Shown here in pieces: positions 7,629 through 15,888 of a DNA stretch of 64,000 nt; position 1 is the first letter of the stretch; each line of letters starts with the position of its first letter. The notes under the pieces were generated by a model. That model worked only from the letters and a program-made list of their open reading frames with translations. It was not told where the DNA came from and ran no database searches. Both the position numbers and the translations under genes were made by a program. This DNA comes from Nonomuraea sp. SYSU D8015 (GTDB lineage: Bacteria; Actinomycetota; Actinomycetes; Streptosporangiales; Streptosporangiaceae). The stretch spans positions 310,001-374,000 of the forward strand of contig NZ_VJYI01000006.1 of NCBI RefSeq assembly GCF_008065375.1. The letters run 5' to 3'.

Positions 7629-9100
7629 GCGCGTCCCCGCATCTCGCCCAGCAAGGGCCAGGAAACCGCGCTGGTCGCGCGGAGGGTCAGGAAGTCGTCG
7701 AACAGCCGCGCGTAGAACGCCTGCCGGGCGGCGTCGGGCGCCACGGCGTCCCGCAGGCGCACGTGCTCGGCGGCCGCGGTGGCGATGGACGGCGCGGCGC
7801 CCGTGGCGGCCAGCCCCACCAGGTACGCGCCCCGCGCCCCCACCTCGGCGTCGGCCGGCCGCCGCACCGGCAGCCCGGTCACGTCGGCGATGAGCCTGAG
7901 CCAGGCGGCGCTGGCCGAGCCGCCGCCGCACACCCGCAACTCCGTCGGCGCCGCGCCGGTGGCCGCCAGGCAGTCCTTGATCACCATCGTGAGCCCTTCG
8001 AGCACCGCCCGCGCGACGTGCTCACGCCCGTGTTCGACCGACATGCCCAGCATCGCCCCCCGCGCCAGGGGGTCGGAGAACGGCGCCCGTTCCCCGGCCG
8101 GCGACAGGTAGGGCAGGAACGCCAGCCCGCCCGCCCCCGGCGCGCACCGCGCGGCCAGCTCGCTCAGCTCGGCCGGGTCGCGCAGCCCCAGCAGGCGGCA
8201 CGTCCACTGCACCACCTCCGTGCCCGCGAACGTGGGAAAGGCCCGCAGGTAGCCGCCGGGCAGCGCGATCGTGATGCCGACCGGCTCGCCGTCGAGGCCG
8301 GGGGAGTCCACGACGACCTCGGTGCAGAGCGTGGTCCCGAGAATGCCGCACGCCTGCCCGGTCGTCACCGCGCCCGCCCCCAGGGCCGTGGCGGCGATGT
8401 CGTACGGGGCCATCACGACGGGCGTCCCGGCCGGCAGGCCGAGCGCTTCGGCGGCGTCCGGCAGCAGCTCGGCGACGTGGCCGGAGCGCACCGGGGGAAG
8501 GAGCCGCTCGGCCCACTCCAGGCCGAACATGGTCAGCAGCTCAGGGGAGTAGGCCCGCGCCCCCAGGTCCATGAACGGCGCGGAGGCGTCGGACTCGTCG
8601 GCCACCCGCTCCCCGGTCATCCTCGCGAAGATCCAGCCGCCGCAGGTCAGCAGGGCGGCCGACCGGTCGAGCCGATCGGGGTCGTGCTCCCGCAGCCAGG
8701 TCAGGATCGCGTGCGGCAGCCCGGACGCCGCCGTGGACCCGTTGACGCGGAAGGCCGCCGCGGCCAGCCCCTCCCGGGTCCAGGCGTCCACGGTCGCCGC
8801 CGCGCGGGCGTCGTTCCAGAGGACGGCGGGCCCGGTCGGCGCGCCGTCCGGGCCGACCAGCCAGCAGCCGTCGCCCTGGGCCGTCACCGCCACGAAGTCG
8901 ACCGGGCCGGCCAGGGTCGCGACCTCGCGCACGGTGGCCGCGACCGCGTCCCAGACCGCGTTCATGTCCTGCTCGGCGTGGCCGGGCGCGGGCCTGGACA
9001 CCGCGGTCTCCCGCCGGGCGACGGCCGACTCGGCGCCCGCGGCGTCGTACGCGACCGCCTTGATGACCGTGGTCCCCGCGTCCACGCAGATGATCGCCAT
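7625..9100 (-). CDS. FGGY-family carbohydrate kinase (second of an adjacent pair)
   Basis: A 491-residue kinase starting MAIICVDAGTTVIKAVAYD, the FGGY phosphate-binding start. AVTAQGDGCWLVGPDG and PAVLWNDARA follow in the substrate domain, and the adenosine motif is TELRVCGGGSASAAW near the C terminus. The QGDG/WNDAR wording recalls erythritol-type (EryA) and related polyol kinases rather than xylulokinase, but this is only a resemblance. The start (9100) shares one base with the permease stop (TGATG). It is clearly distinct in sequence from the neighbouring FGGY kinase, so it is not a recent duplication. Confidence 0.87.
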   Translation of the reverse strand: MAIICVDAGTTVIKAVAYDAAGAESAVARRETAVSRPAPGHAEQDMNAVWDAVAATVREVATLAGPVDFVAVTAQGDGCWLVGPDGAPTGPAVLWNDARAAATVDAWTREGLAAAAFRVNGSTAASGLPHAILTWLREHDPDRLDRSAALLTCGGWIFARMTGERVADESDASAPFMDLGARAYSPELLTMFGLEWAERLLPPVRSGHVAELLPDAAEALGLPAGTPVVMAPYDIAATALGAGAVTTGQACGILGTTLCTEVVVDSPGLDGEPVGITIALPGGYLRAFPTFAGTEVVQWTCRLLGLRDPAELSELAARCAPGAGGLAFLPYLSPAGERAPFSDPLARGAMLGMSVEHGREHVARAVLEGLTMVIKDCLAATGAAPTELRVCGGGSASAAWLRLIADVTGLPVRRPADAEVGARGAYLVGLAATGAAPSIATAAAEHVRLRDAVAPDAARQAFYARLFDDFLTLRATSAVSWPLLGEMRGRA

Positions 9101-10332
9101 CACGCCCTGCCGTGGGAGGTCCTCGACCGCCGCGACACGGAGTCGACGATGACCGCGAGCAGCAGCACGGCGCCGGTGACCACGAACCTGATCGAGGAGT
9201 CCAGGTTGAGCAGCGTCAGCCCGCTGGAGATGGACTGGATCACGATGATGCCGAGCAGCGCGCCGAACGCCGTGCCGCGCCCGCCGAACAGGCTCGTCCC
9301 GCCGATCACGGCCGCCGCGATGGCGTTGAGGTTGACGTCGCCGCCGCCGCTGCTCTGGTTGGCCGCCGCCAGCCGGGCCGCGGCCAAAATGCCGCCGACC
9401 GCCGCGAACGTCGAGCACAGCACGAACACCGAGGTGTAGATCGCCTTGACGTTGATGCCCGCCCGGCGCGCGGCCTCGACGTTGCCGCCCACGGCGTAGA
9501 CCGCCCGGCCCCACTTCGTCCGCGACAGCAGGTAGTGCATGATGAGCACCAGCGCCACGAAGAAGACGAACATCCAGCCCACGCCGCGCGTCTGTCCGAG
9601 GTACCAGACCACGAACGCCAGCACGGCCAGCAGCGCCGCGCTCCGCACGGCCAGCGCGGACACGCTCCTGGCCGACAGCCCGGCCCGCCGCCGCTCCCGG
9701 GCGTGCAGGTAGCCGCTGGCGAACAGCCAGACCGCGGCGATCACCGCGAACGTGTACGACAGCCAGGCCGGCACGAAGTCCAGCTGCGCGAAGTTCACCA
9801 GACCCGAGTCGAACGGCAGGTTGATCGAGCCCTTGGTGCCCAGCACGTACAGCTGGAGCCCGAGGAAGGCCAGCAGGCCGGCCAGCGTGATCACGAAGCT
9901 GGGCACGCCGAACCTGTTGAACAGCTGCCCGTACACCCACCCGATCACGGCACCCATGATCACCGCGGCCGCGACGGCCAGCCACGCCGGCAGTCCCTCG
10001 CTCACGAACAGCACCGCCAGCACCGCGCCCGACAGCCCGCTGACCGAGCCGACGGACAGGTCGATCTGGCCGACGAGCAGCACGCACACGATGCCGAGCG
10101 CGATCACGCCGACGGCGGCGGACTCCAGCGTGAGGTTCACCAGGTTGGCGCTGGACAGGAAGATCGGGTTGAGGATCTGCAGGACCGTCCAGATGACCAC
10201 GAGGCCGACCACGACGGGGATGACGCCGAGGTCGCCGCCGCGGGCCCGCTCGACCACGTCGGCGAGCGCGCCGCGCAGCCCGTCGCGCTCCTGGAGCCGC
10301 TCGTCCTGGCGGTCGGTCGTCACAGCGGTCAC
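9100..10332 (-). CDS. Sugar ABC transporter permease (CUT2, XylH/RbsC type)
   Basis: A 410-residue permease with about ten membrane helices and the CUT2 signature near the C terminus (GGNVEAARRAGINVK, then AVIGGTSLFGGRGT). GTG 10332 is preferred because AGGAAGGAG lies 7-8 bases upstream; longer in-frame starts would run into the ATPase gene. In this family one permease homodimerises with the ATPase to import pentoses or related polyols. It sits between the ATPase and the kinases in one minus-strand operon. Confidence 0.88.
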   Translation of the reverse strand: MTAVTTDRQDERLQERDGLRGALADVVERARGGDLGVIPVVVGLVVIWTVLQILNPIFLSSANLVNLTLESAAVGVIALGIVCVLLVGQIDLSVGSVSGLSGAVLAVLFVSEGLPAWLAVAAAVIMGAVIGWVYGQLFNRFGVPSFVITLAGLLAFLGLQLYVLGTKGSINLPFDSGLVNFAQLDFVPAWLSYTFAVIAAVWLFASGYLHARERRRAGLSARSVSALAVRSAALLAVLAFVVWYLGQTRGVGWMFVFFVALVLIMHYLLSRTKWGRAVYAVGGNVEAARRAGINVKAIYTSVFVLCSTFAAVGGILAAARLAAANQSSGGGDVNLNAIAAAVIGGTSLFGGRGTAFGALLGIIVIQSISSGLTLLNLDSSIRFVVTGAVLLLAVIVDSVSRRSRTSHGRA

Positions 10333-10366
10333 GACGACGCTCCTTCCTGTGCTCGTGCCGTCACGC

Positions 10367-11128
10367 TCACGAGGGCGTTCCTCTCTGCGCACGGCGGGAC
10401 ACCACGTTGTCGGTGGCGCCGGTGATGGCGGCGATGATGTCCTCCGTCGAGACGGCGTCCACGTCGAACACCCCGTTGTTGCGGCCGAGCCGCAGCACCG
10501 CCACCTTGTCGGCGACGGCCTTCACGTCCGCCATGTTGTGGCTGATCATGATGACGCCCAGACCGTTCTCGCGGAGCCGCTCGACCAGGTTGAGCACCTC
10601 GGCCGTCTGCGCCACGCCCAGCGCGGCGGTGGGCTCGTCGAGGATGATGACCTTCGGGTCGCCGAGCAGCGACCGGGCGATGGCGACCGTCTGCCGCTGG
10701 CCGCCGGACAGCGCCGCGACCGGCACCCGTACGCTCGGGATCTTGGCCGAGAGTTGGCGGAGCAGCTCCCACGAGCGGGTCTCCATGGCCACGTCGTTCA
10801 GCCGCAGCGGGCGGATCTCCTGGCCGAGGAACAGGTTCTGGATGACGTTGAGGTTCTCGCACAGCGCCAGGTCCTGGAAGACCGTGGCGATGCCGAGCTT
10901 GTGCGCGGCGGCCGGGGTCGGGATCTCGACCTCGCGGCCCTCGAACGTGATCGTGCCGGAGTCCTGCGGGTGCACGCCCGAGAGGATCTTGACCAGCGTC
11001 GACTTGCCCGCGCCGTTGTCCCCGACGACGGCCACGACCTGACCGGCGGCCACGTCGAGGTCGACGTCGGTGAGCGCGGCCACCGCGCCGAAGGTCTTGC
11101 TGATCCCGCGAAGGGAGAGGACGTCCAT
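10367..11128 (-). CDS. Sugar ABC transporter ATP-binding protein (CUT2, single domain)
   Basis: A 253-residue ATPase with Walker A GDNGAGKS, Q-loop in VFQDLALCENL, signature LSGGQRQ, Walker B VIILDEP and H-loop MISHN. Most CUT2 ATPases (RbsA, XylG) carry two nucleotide-binding domains in about 500 residues. This one has a single domain, like FrcA-type systems, and must dimerise. It starts 7 bases after the binding-protein stop and ends 34 bases before the permease start. Confidence 0.9.
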   Translation of the reverse strand: MDVLSLRGISKTFGAVAALTDVDLDVAAGQVVAVVGDNGAGKSTLVKILSGVHPQDSGTITFEGREVEIPTPAAAHKLGIATVFQDLALCENLNVIQNLFLGQEIRPLRLNDVAMETRSWELLRQLSAKIPSVRVPVAALSGGQRQTVAIARSLLGDPKVIILDEPTAALGVAQTAEVLNLVERLRENGLGVIMISHNMADVKAVADKVAVLRLGRNNGVFDVDAVSTEDIIAAITGATDNVVSRRAQRGTPS

Positions 11129-11135
11129 CAGGCCA

Positions 11136-12227
11136 TCACTTGATTCCGAGCTCGGCGCAGCCCTTGGCGTACTCGCCGGTGCAGACGTCGGCGGCCTTCA
11201 TGATGCCGCTGTCGAACAGCACTTCCTTGATGTTCTCCTTGGTCACGACCGTGGGGACGAACAGCTCGGACGGCGTGTTGTACAGCGTGGTCTTGCCGGC
11301 GGGCTTCTTGCCCTGCATGAACTCCCACGCCACGTTCGCGGTGGCCTCGGCCACGATCTTGATGGGCTTGGAGATCGTGTTGTACTGGTCGCCGGCGATG
11401 ATGCGCTGCGCGGCGGCCACCTCGGCGTCGTTGCCGGTGACCGGCGGCACCTTCACGCCCGCGGCCTTGAAGGCGGCGATCGCGCCGCCGCCGGTGCCGT
11501 CGTTGGCCGCGACCACGCCGACGATCTGGTCCTTGAACTGGGTGATCTGGCCGCTCACCCAGGTCTGCGCCTTCTCCGGCTGCCAGTCGGGGGTGTCGTA
11601 CTCGGCCAGCAGCTTGAAGCCGCTCGGGTCGATCGCGCTGTGGATGCCCTTCTTGATCAGCCCGGCGGCCGCGTCCGTCGGCGAGCCGTTGACCTCGAGG
11701 ATCCCGCCCTCGGCCTTCTCCGCCTTCAGGTGGTCGACGAGGGACTGGGCGATCAGCTGGCCGATCTTCTCGTTGTCGAACGAGATGTAGTAGTCGGCGG
11801 GCGTGGCCGGGATCGGCCGGTCGTAGGCGATGACCGGCACCTGCTGCGACTGCGCCGTCTTGACGATGGTGGCCGCGGCGGCGGAGTCGACGGGGTCGAT
11901 CACCAGGGCCTTGACGCCCTGGGCGAGTGCGGAGTTGGCCTGTTGCTGCTGCTTGGCGGCGTCGGAGTCGGCGTTCTGGTAGATGACCACGCAGGTCGGG
12001 CAGAGCTGCTTCATCCTGGCCTCGAACAGCGGCTTGTCCTGCAGCTCGTACCGGGTGGAGGCGAGGTCGGGCATGAGGAAGGCGACCTTGGCGTTCTCGA
12101 CGCTTCCGCCGCCGCTGCCGGTGGTCCCGCCGCTGGAGCCGGAGCTTGAGCCGCACGCGGCCAGCGCCGAGCCTGCGAGCACTGCCACTGCGGCGAACGC
12201 GGCGGTCCGCATCTGAGCTCTGTTCAC
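11136..12227 (-). CDS. Sugar ABC transporter substrate-binding lipoprotein (CUT2, Peripla_BP_4)
   Basis: Periplasmic-binding-type protein of 363 residues anchored by a lipoprotein signal (hydrophobic AAVAVLAGSALAAC, lipobox Cys near residue 26, Ser/Gly linker). The XylF/RbsB-like fold shows in ALVIDPVDSAAAATIV, VPVIAYDRPI and ISFDNEKIGQLIAQS. I choose GTG 12227 because GAGG lies about 8 bases upstream; a second GTG at 12242 is possible. It is the first structural gene after the SorC regulator, and a 13-bp direct repeat lies in its promoter. The ligand is probably a pentose, tetrose or polyol, unresolved. Confidence 0.88.
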   Translation of the reverse strand: MNRAQMRTAAFAAVAVLAGSALAACGSSSGSSGGTTGSGGGSVENAKVAFLMPDLASTRYELQDKPLFEARMKQLCPTCVVIYQNADSDAAKQQQQANSALAQGVKALVIDPVDSAAAATIVKTAQSQQVPVIAYDRPIPATPADYYISFDNEKIGQLIAQSLVDHLKAEKAEGGILEVNGSPTDAAAGLIKKGIHSAIDPSGFKLLAEYDTPDWQPEKAQTWVSGQITQFKDQIVGVVAANDGTGGGAIAAFKAAGVKVPPVTGNDAEVAAAQRIIAGDQYNTISKPIKIVAEATANVAWEFMQGKKPAGKTTLYNTPSELFVPTVVTKENIKEVLFDSGIMKAADVCTGEYAKGCAELGIK

Positions 12228-12341
12228 GGGTTCGTTCCTCACTTGCTATGTCCTCGCGGACGGGTTCATGACGCTCGCTGCCCCCGAGAGCAGGACGTGA
12301 CCTCACAGGAGGTACGTCCCTTTTGGTGAACGTTACCCTGC

Positions 12342-12372
12342 GTTCAGAAAGATTGTCCAGAAAAATTGTTCA
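12342..12372 (-). promoter_or_regulatory. 13-bp direct repeats, candidate SorC operator for the CUT2 operon
   Basis: Read on the minus strand, TGAACAATTTTTC is followed directly by TGGACAATCTTTC, and a third half copy TGAAC precedes them in plus coordinates (12342-12354, 12355-12367, 12368-12372). The array overlaps the last codon and stop of the SorC-family gene and lies about 115 bp before the binding-protein start. A matching pair occurs in front of the SorC gene itself (13357-13382). AT-rich repeats in such GC-rich DNA stand out. Confidence 0.65.
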
Positions 12373-13338
12373 AAGCTGGTGAGCTGCGGCGACCAGGCCC
12401 TCCGCGGTCGGCGTGTCCGTGACGAGCTGGTTGAAGTAGCCGCCCCTGGCGCCCGCGACGATCGAGAGCACCTTCTCGGCGCCCACCGCGACCGCGATCA
12501 CGGCGGGGATGCGGCGCAGCTCCTCAGGCTTGGCGGCCACCAGCCGCTCGCTGCCCGGGTAGGTCACCGGGGCGCCGTCGCGGTCGTAGACGCGCATGCA
12601 CACGTCGCCCACGGCGTGGCGCAGGCTCTCGGCGTCGCGTGGCATGAGGGCGGGCACCATCTGCCGCATCAGCGGCGGCGAGCCGACGCCGACGATCGCG
12701 CACTTGGCGTGTGCCCACAGGTCCATGACCTTGCGCACGGACGGCTCGTGCTGCAGCGAGTAGAACAGCTCGGGCCCGGGCAGGGCGGGCGCGTAGAGGT
12801 AGGCGGGCACGCCGCCGACGCGTTCGGCCAGGATGCGGGTGGTCTCGTTGGTCTGGAACCAGGGCTGCGGCTCCTCCTGCCCGCCCACCGCCGGCGCGAT
12901 CGTGACGCCGGGGAACTGGCCGAGCCCCTCGCGGGCGCACTCGTAGACCGTGGTGCCCGACGAGACGAGCACGACGTCGCCCGACTCCAGGCCCACGGCG
13001 GCCAGCGCGCGGGAGACGCCGGGCGCCAGCCAGGGGCCCAGGGCCGGACCGCTGACCTTGGGGACCAGGTAGACGCGCCGCAGGCCGAGCGCCTGGGCCA
13101 CCTCGTCGGCCAGCGGGCCCTCCGTCAGCTCGGCCGGCCGGTGCACCTTGATCTCGACGATGCCCTGTCTGCGGGCCTCGGTGAGCAGCCGGCTCACGGT
13201 GGCCCTGGAGACGCCGAGCCGCTTGGCGATGTCGCCCTGCGTGGCGTCCTCCATGTAATACTGCTGCGCCGCCGCGTACATCAGCTCATGCGGGAACCTG
13301 GCCTGCTGCCCGTCGGGGGCGACGTCGGCGGCATTCAT
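12370..13338 (-). CDS. SorC/DeoR-family sugar-binding transcriptional regulator
   Basis: A 322-residue regulator with an N-terminal helix-turn-helix (MEDATQGDIAKRLGVSRATVSRLLTE, residues about 30-55 in part) and a C-terminal SorC sugar-binding domain (phosphosugar-isomerase-like; LVSSGTTVYECAREGL, CAIVGVGSPPL). In this family a phosphorylated sugar made by a co-encoded kinase (for example EryD or LsrR systems) releases the operator. The start ATG 13338 has AGGAG five bases upstream. It heads the nine-gene minus-strand operon and probably controls both itself and the transporter genes through the 13-bp repeats. Confidence 0.9.
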   Translation of the reverse strand: MNAADVAPDGQQARFPHELMYAAAQQYYMEDATQGDIAKRLGVSRATVSRLLTEARRQGIVEIKVHRPAELTEGPLADEVAQALGLRRVYLVPKVSGPALGPWLAPGVSRALAAVGLESGDVVLVSSGTTVYECAREGLGQFPGVTIAPAVGGQEEPQPWFQTNETTRILAERVGGVPAYLYAPALPGPELFYSLQHEPSVRKVMDLWAHAKCAIVGVGSPPLMRQMVPALMPRDAESLRHAVGDVCMRVYDRDGAPVTYPGSERLVAAKPEELRRIPAVIAVAVGAEKVLSIVAGARGGYFNQLVTDTPTAEGLVAAAHQL

Positions 13339-13356
13339 GCGCGCGCTCCTGGGATG

Positions 13357-13382
13357 TGAACATCTTTGCTGAACTGATGTGC
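13357..13382. promoter_or_regulatory. 13-bp direct repeat pair, candidate SorC autoregulatory operator
   Basis: TGAACATCTTTGC (13357-13369) is followed without gap by TGAACTGATGTGC (13370-13382). The first copy matches the TGAACAATTTTTC element downstream of the gene at 10 of 13 positions. The pair lies 19-44 bp upstream of the SorC start codon; on the minus strand a possible -10 TATAGT lies just before it. Position and match suggest autoregulation. Confidence 0.6.
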
Positions 13383-13409
13383 GACCCACTATAGCTTCCG
13401 GGGGCAAGG

Positions 13410-14387
13410 CTAGCCGGTGATCAAGGCGTCGCCGAGGGGCGTGCGGGCGTACATGACGCTGCGGCCGATGCGGGTGCCGGCGATCAGGCCCGTCCGGCGC
13501 AGCGCGGCCACGTGTTCGCCCGTGGTGCCCACGCTCTGCCCGAGCAGGGCCGCGAGCTGGGTGGTCGTGGCGGGCTCGCCCAGCTCGGCGAGGATGCGGG
13601 CACGGCTGCGGCCGATCAGCAGCGACAGGTCGGCGTCGGGCGCGGGCGGCGCGGCCGCGATGCCCCGGGCAGGGTAGATCATCGCGTACGGCCAGGCGTC
13701 CTCCAGGTAGGCGGCGATGCTGGTCATGAACGCGGACGGCACGAAGAGCAGCCCCTTTCCGCCGAGCCGGTAGGGTCCGCTGATCGAGCGCAACTCGATC
13801 TCGATGTGCCCGCCGCGCCGCCAGTGCACCCGAGGGCTGAGGTCCTCCAGCGCCGCCGCCCAGCCGTAGGCGGCCAGCCGGCCGGCCCGCTGCGCCACGT
13901 CCCGCTGGAGGATCGCGCGGAAGCGCGGCCACTCGTGAGAGATGATCTCCGTCCACAGCGCCTGGTACGCGTCCGCGAGCCGCCGGACCACCTCCGGCCC
14001 CAGGAGGAATTCGCGGACCGTCATAGGCGCGGGCGGGCGCACGGCCAGCACCTTGACGATCTCCGCTCGCGCCTGCTCCAGCGGTGTCTCCCGCATGGCG
14101 GCCAGCTCTTCCTCGAACGACACGTCCACCGCGGTCGGCGGAGGGGCGACGAAGGAGACGTTCGCGCTGCCCGCGTTGCCGCTGATCGCCGCGGCCGCCT
14201 GGAGGGCCGGGTGCTCCCGTACGAGTTCCCGGTACGTCTTCCGCCACCGTCCCGCCCACGTCCCGTGCACACCCGCCCCGGTGCGGCCGGCGAGCACCCA
14301 TTGCGCGTGCATGGTCTCGATCAGCGGTGAGATGGCGAACCGGCTGGCCACCAGGTCTTGCGGAGTAACCTCGATGCTCACAGGCAC
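13410..14387 (-). CDS. ArsR-like winged-helix regulator with N-terminal DUF5937-type domain
   Basis: About 325 residues. The last 60 form a winged helix-turn-helix (TTTQLAALLGQSVGTTGEHVAALRRTGL). The long N-terminal part (SRFAISPLIETMHAQ start; GPEVVRRLADAYQALW) is the domain seen in actinobacterial ArsR-family regulators of the DUF5937 type, whose ligand is unknown to me. Start is either GTG 14387 or GTG 14381; neither has a clear ribosome site, so the message may be nearly leaderless. It is transcribed away from an MFS exporter gene 59 bases off, with a symmetric element between them. It probably represses that exporter. Confidence 0.8.
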   Translation of the reverse strand: MPVSIEVTPQDLVASRFAISPLIETMHAQWVLAGRTGAGVHGTWAGRWRKTYRELVREHPALQAAAAISGNAGSANVSFVAPPPTAVDVSFEEELAAMRETPLEQARAEIVKVLAVRPPAPMTVREFLLGPEVVRRLADAYQALWTEIISHEWPRFRAILQRDVAQRAGRLAAYGWAAALEDLSPRVHWRRGGHIEIELRSISGPYRLGGKGLLFVPSAFMTSIAAYLEDAWPYAMIYPARGIAAAPPAPDADLSLLIGRSRARILAELGEPATTTQLAALLGQSVGTTGEHVAALRRTGLIAGTRIGRSVMYARTPLGDALITG

Positions 14388-14388
14388 G

Positions 14389-14406
14389 TTTCGGTTATAT
14401 CCGAAA
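14389..14406. promoter_or_regulatory. Inverted repeat between ArsR-like regulator and MFS gene
   Basis: TTTCGG and CCGAAA flank the six-base AT centre TTATAT. The element is 2-19 bases upstream of the regulator start and 41-58 bases upstream of the MFS start. It is the only AT-rich symmetric element in this divergent promoter and is a reasonable operator for the ArsR-like protein. Binding is inferred. Confidence 0.5.
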
Positions 14407-14446
14407 AAATCGCCCCGTCGAGGGTTCGCTCGCAGCATCGTGACCC

Positions 14447-15802
14447 ATGAAGGGCGCGACGTTCGGCGAGGTGTTCGCCGTCAGGGAGTTCCGGGTGCTG
14501 TTCGGCAGCTTCGTGTTGCTGATCGCCGGGGACGTGATCAAGATGCTCTCCCTGTCCGTGCTGGTCTACGCGCGGACCGGGTCTCCCGGGCTGTCGGCCG
14601 CGGCGTACATGGCGGGGTGGCTGCCGTTCATCCTGGGTGGGCTCTTCCTGCTCTCGATGGCCGACCGGGTGCCGCCGCGGGCCCTGATGATCGCCGGGGA
14701 GCTGGTCAGGGCGGTGACGTGCCTGCTGCTGGCCTACGCGGGGCTGCCGGTCTGGGTGCTGCTGGCGCTGGTGCTGGTCACCGGGTTGTTCTCGCCGGTG
14801 TTCTTCGCCGCGCGGGCGGCCATGCTGCCCGAGGTGCTGCCCGGGGACGCGTTCGTGCTGGGGCGGTCGGTGCTGAACGTGGCCTCCGCGAGCGCGCAGA
14901 TTCTCGGGCTGGCCGTCGGCGGCGCGTTCCTGGGCGTCACCGGCCCCTCGTCGGCGCTGGCCGTCACCGCGGGGCTGTCGATCGTGGCCGCGGTGGTGCT
15001 GCGGGTGGGGCTGCCGTATCGGCCCGCCCGGGGCGCCGCGGCGCGGGTGGAGCGGGACGACGCGGACCGGGCCGGGCGGGATGGCGTGGATGGGGCCGGG
15101 CGGGATGGCGTGGATCGGCTGGAGCGGAGCGACGCGGACCGGGCCGGGCGGCGTGGTGCGGTGAGGGAGACGCTGCGCGTGAACCGGCGGTTGCTGGCCG
15201 ATGGGCGGGTGCGCGGGTTGCTGCTGGCCGGGTGGTTGCCGTGCGTGTGCCTGGCGGGGGCCGAGGCCATGGTCGTGCCCTACCTCGGCGGGCAGGGGCA
15301 GGCGGGGGTGGTGCTGGCGGCGGCGGCGGGCGGGATGGCGGTCGGCGAGTTCGCGGTCGGCCGGTTCGCGGCGCCCGAGCTGCGGGAGCGGCTGTCGTTG
15401 CCGCTGGCCGTGCTGCTCGGGGTGCCCTGGATCGGGTTCGCGCTCGCGCCGGGGATCGTGTGGGCCTGCGTGCTGGCGGCGGTGGCGACGGCGGGGCTGG
15501 CGTACCAGCTGGGGTTGCAGCGGCGGTTCGTGGACGCGGTGCCGGAGGAGGTGCGCGGGCAGGCGTTCGGGCTGCAGTCGGCGGGGTTGATGACCGGGCA
15601 GGCGGCCGGCGCGGCACTGGTCGGCTTGCTCGGTGAGGCCATGGGGCCGGGGCCCGCGATCGCGGTCGCGGGCGTCGGCGGCATCCTCGTGGCACTGGCC
15701 CTCGCCGGCGTCCTGCGCCCGTCGCCCACGCCCCGCCCACGGCCCGCTGACCAGCTCCTTCCGCCGTCCACGCCGGCTCCCACCCCGCACCTGGACGCGT
15801 GA
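14447..15802 (+). CDS. MFS transporter with repeat-expanded central loop
   Basis: A 451-residue major facilitator protein, probably a drug or metabolite exporter of the multidrug DHA3 kind, with about 11-12 membrane helices in two halves. The start MKGATFGEVFAVREFRVLFG and the motif-A-like loop LSMADRVPPRAL are typical. Between helix sets, residues about 200-245 form a hydrophilic loop built from short repeats (RAGRDGVDG / AGRDGVDR / DADRAGRR) encoded by a 24-bp tandem repeat. The C terminus is Pro-rich. The gene is divergent from the ArsR-like regulator, which probably controls it. Confidence 0.85.
   Translation: MKGATFGEVFAVREFRVLFGSFVLLIAGDVIKMLSLSVLVYARTGSPGLSAAAYMAGWLPFILGGLFLLSMADRVPPRALMIAGELVRAVTCLLLAYAGLPVWVLLALVLVTGLFSPVFFAARAAMLPEVLPGDAFVLGRSVLNVASASAQILGLAVGGAFLGVTGPSSALAVTAGLSIVAAVVLRVGLPYRPARGAAARVERDDADRAGRDGVDGAGRDGVDRLERSDADRAGRRGAVRETLRVNRRLLADGRVRGLLLAGWLPCVCLAGAEAMVVPYLGGQGQAGVVLAAAAGGMAVGEFAVGRFAAPELRERLSLPLAVLLGVPWIGFALAPGIVWACVLAAVATAGLAYQLGLQRRFVDAVPEEVRGQAFGLQSAGLMTGQAAGAALVGLLGEAMGPGPAIAVAGVGGILVALALAGVLRPSPTPRPRPADQLLPPSTPAPTPHLDA
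15069..15156 (+). repeat. 24-bp tandem repeat inside MFS central loop
   Basis: A 22-base block beginning GGGCCGGGCGGGATGG occurs at 15069-15090 and again at 15093-15114 (period 24, an in-frame eight-residue unit). A partial copy follows at 15141-15156, and the neighbouring block CGACGCGGACCGGGCC is also duplicated (from 15058 and 15130). The repeat lies between the two six-helix halves, so expansion or contraction would be tolerated. Confidence 0.85.
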
Positions 15803-15832
15803 CATGGACGCCCGCGAGGGGCAGCGGGGGGC

Positions 15833-15849
15833 ACGGTCCTCAAGACCGT
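15833..15849. terminator. Possible weak hairpin between convergent genes
   Basis: ACGGTC (15833-15838) and GACCGT (15844-15849) form a six-pair stem around CTCAA, 31 bases after the MFS stop and 40 bases before the end of the convergent LacI gene. There is no U-run. It could act as a minimal bidirectional terminator; support is only positional. Confidence 0.35.
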
Positions 15850-15888
15850 CGGGGGCGGCGATGAGAGGCGTGGGGTTGTCCCGGGTGG

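Noticed and set aside
15833..15849. Hairpin resembling a tRNA anticodon arm (minus-strand loop with TGA)
   Set aside because: No acceptor stem, D-arm or GTTCGA T-loop is found at the right distance on either strand, so it is not a tRNA.
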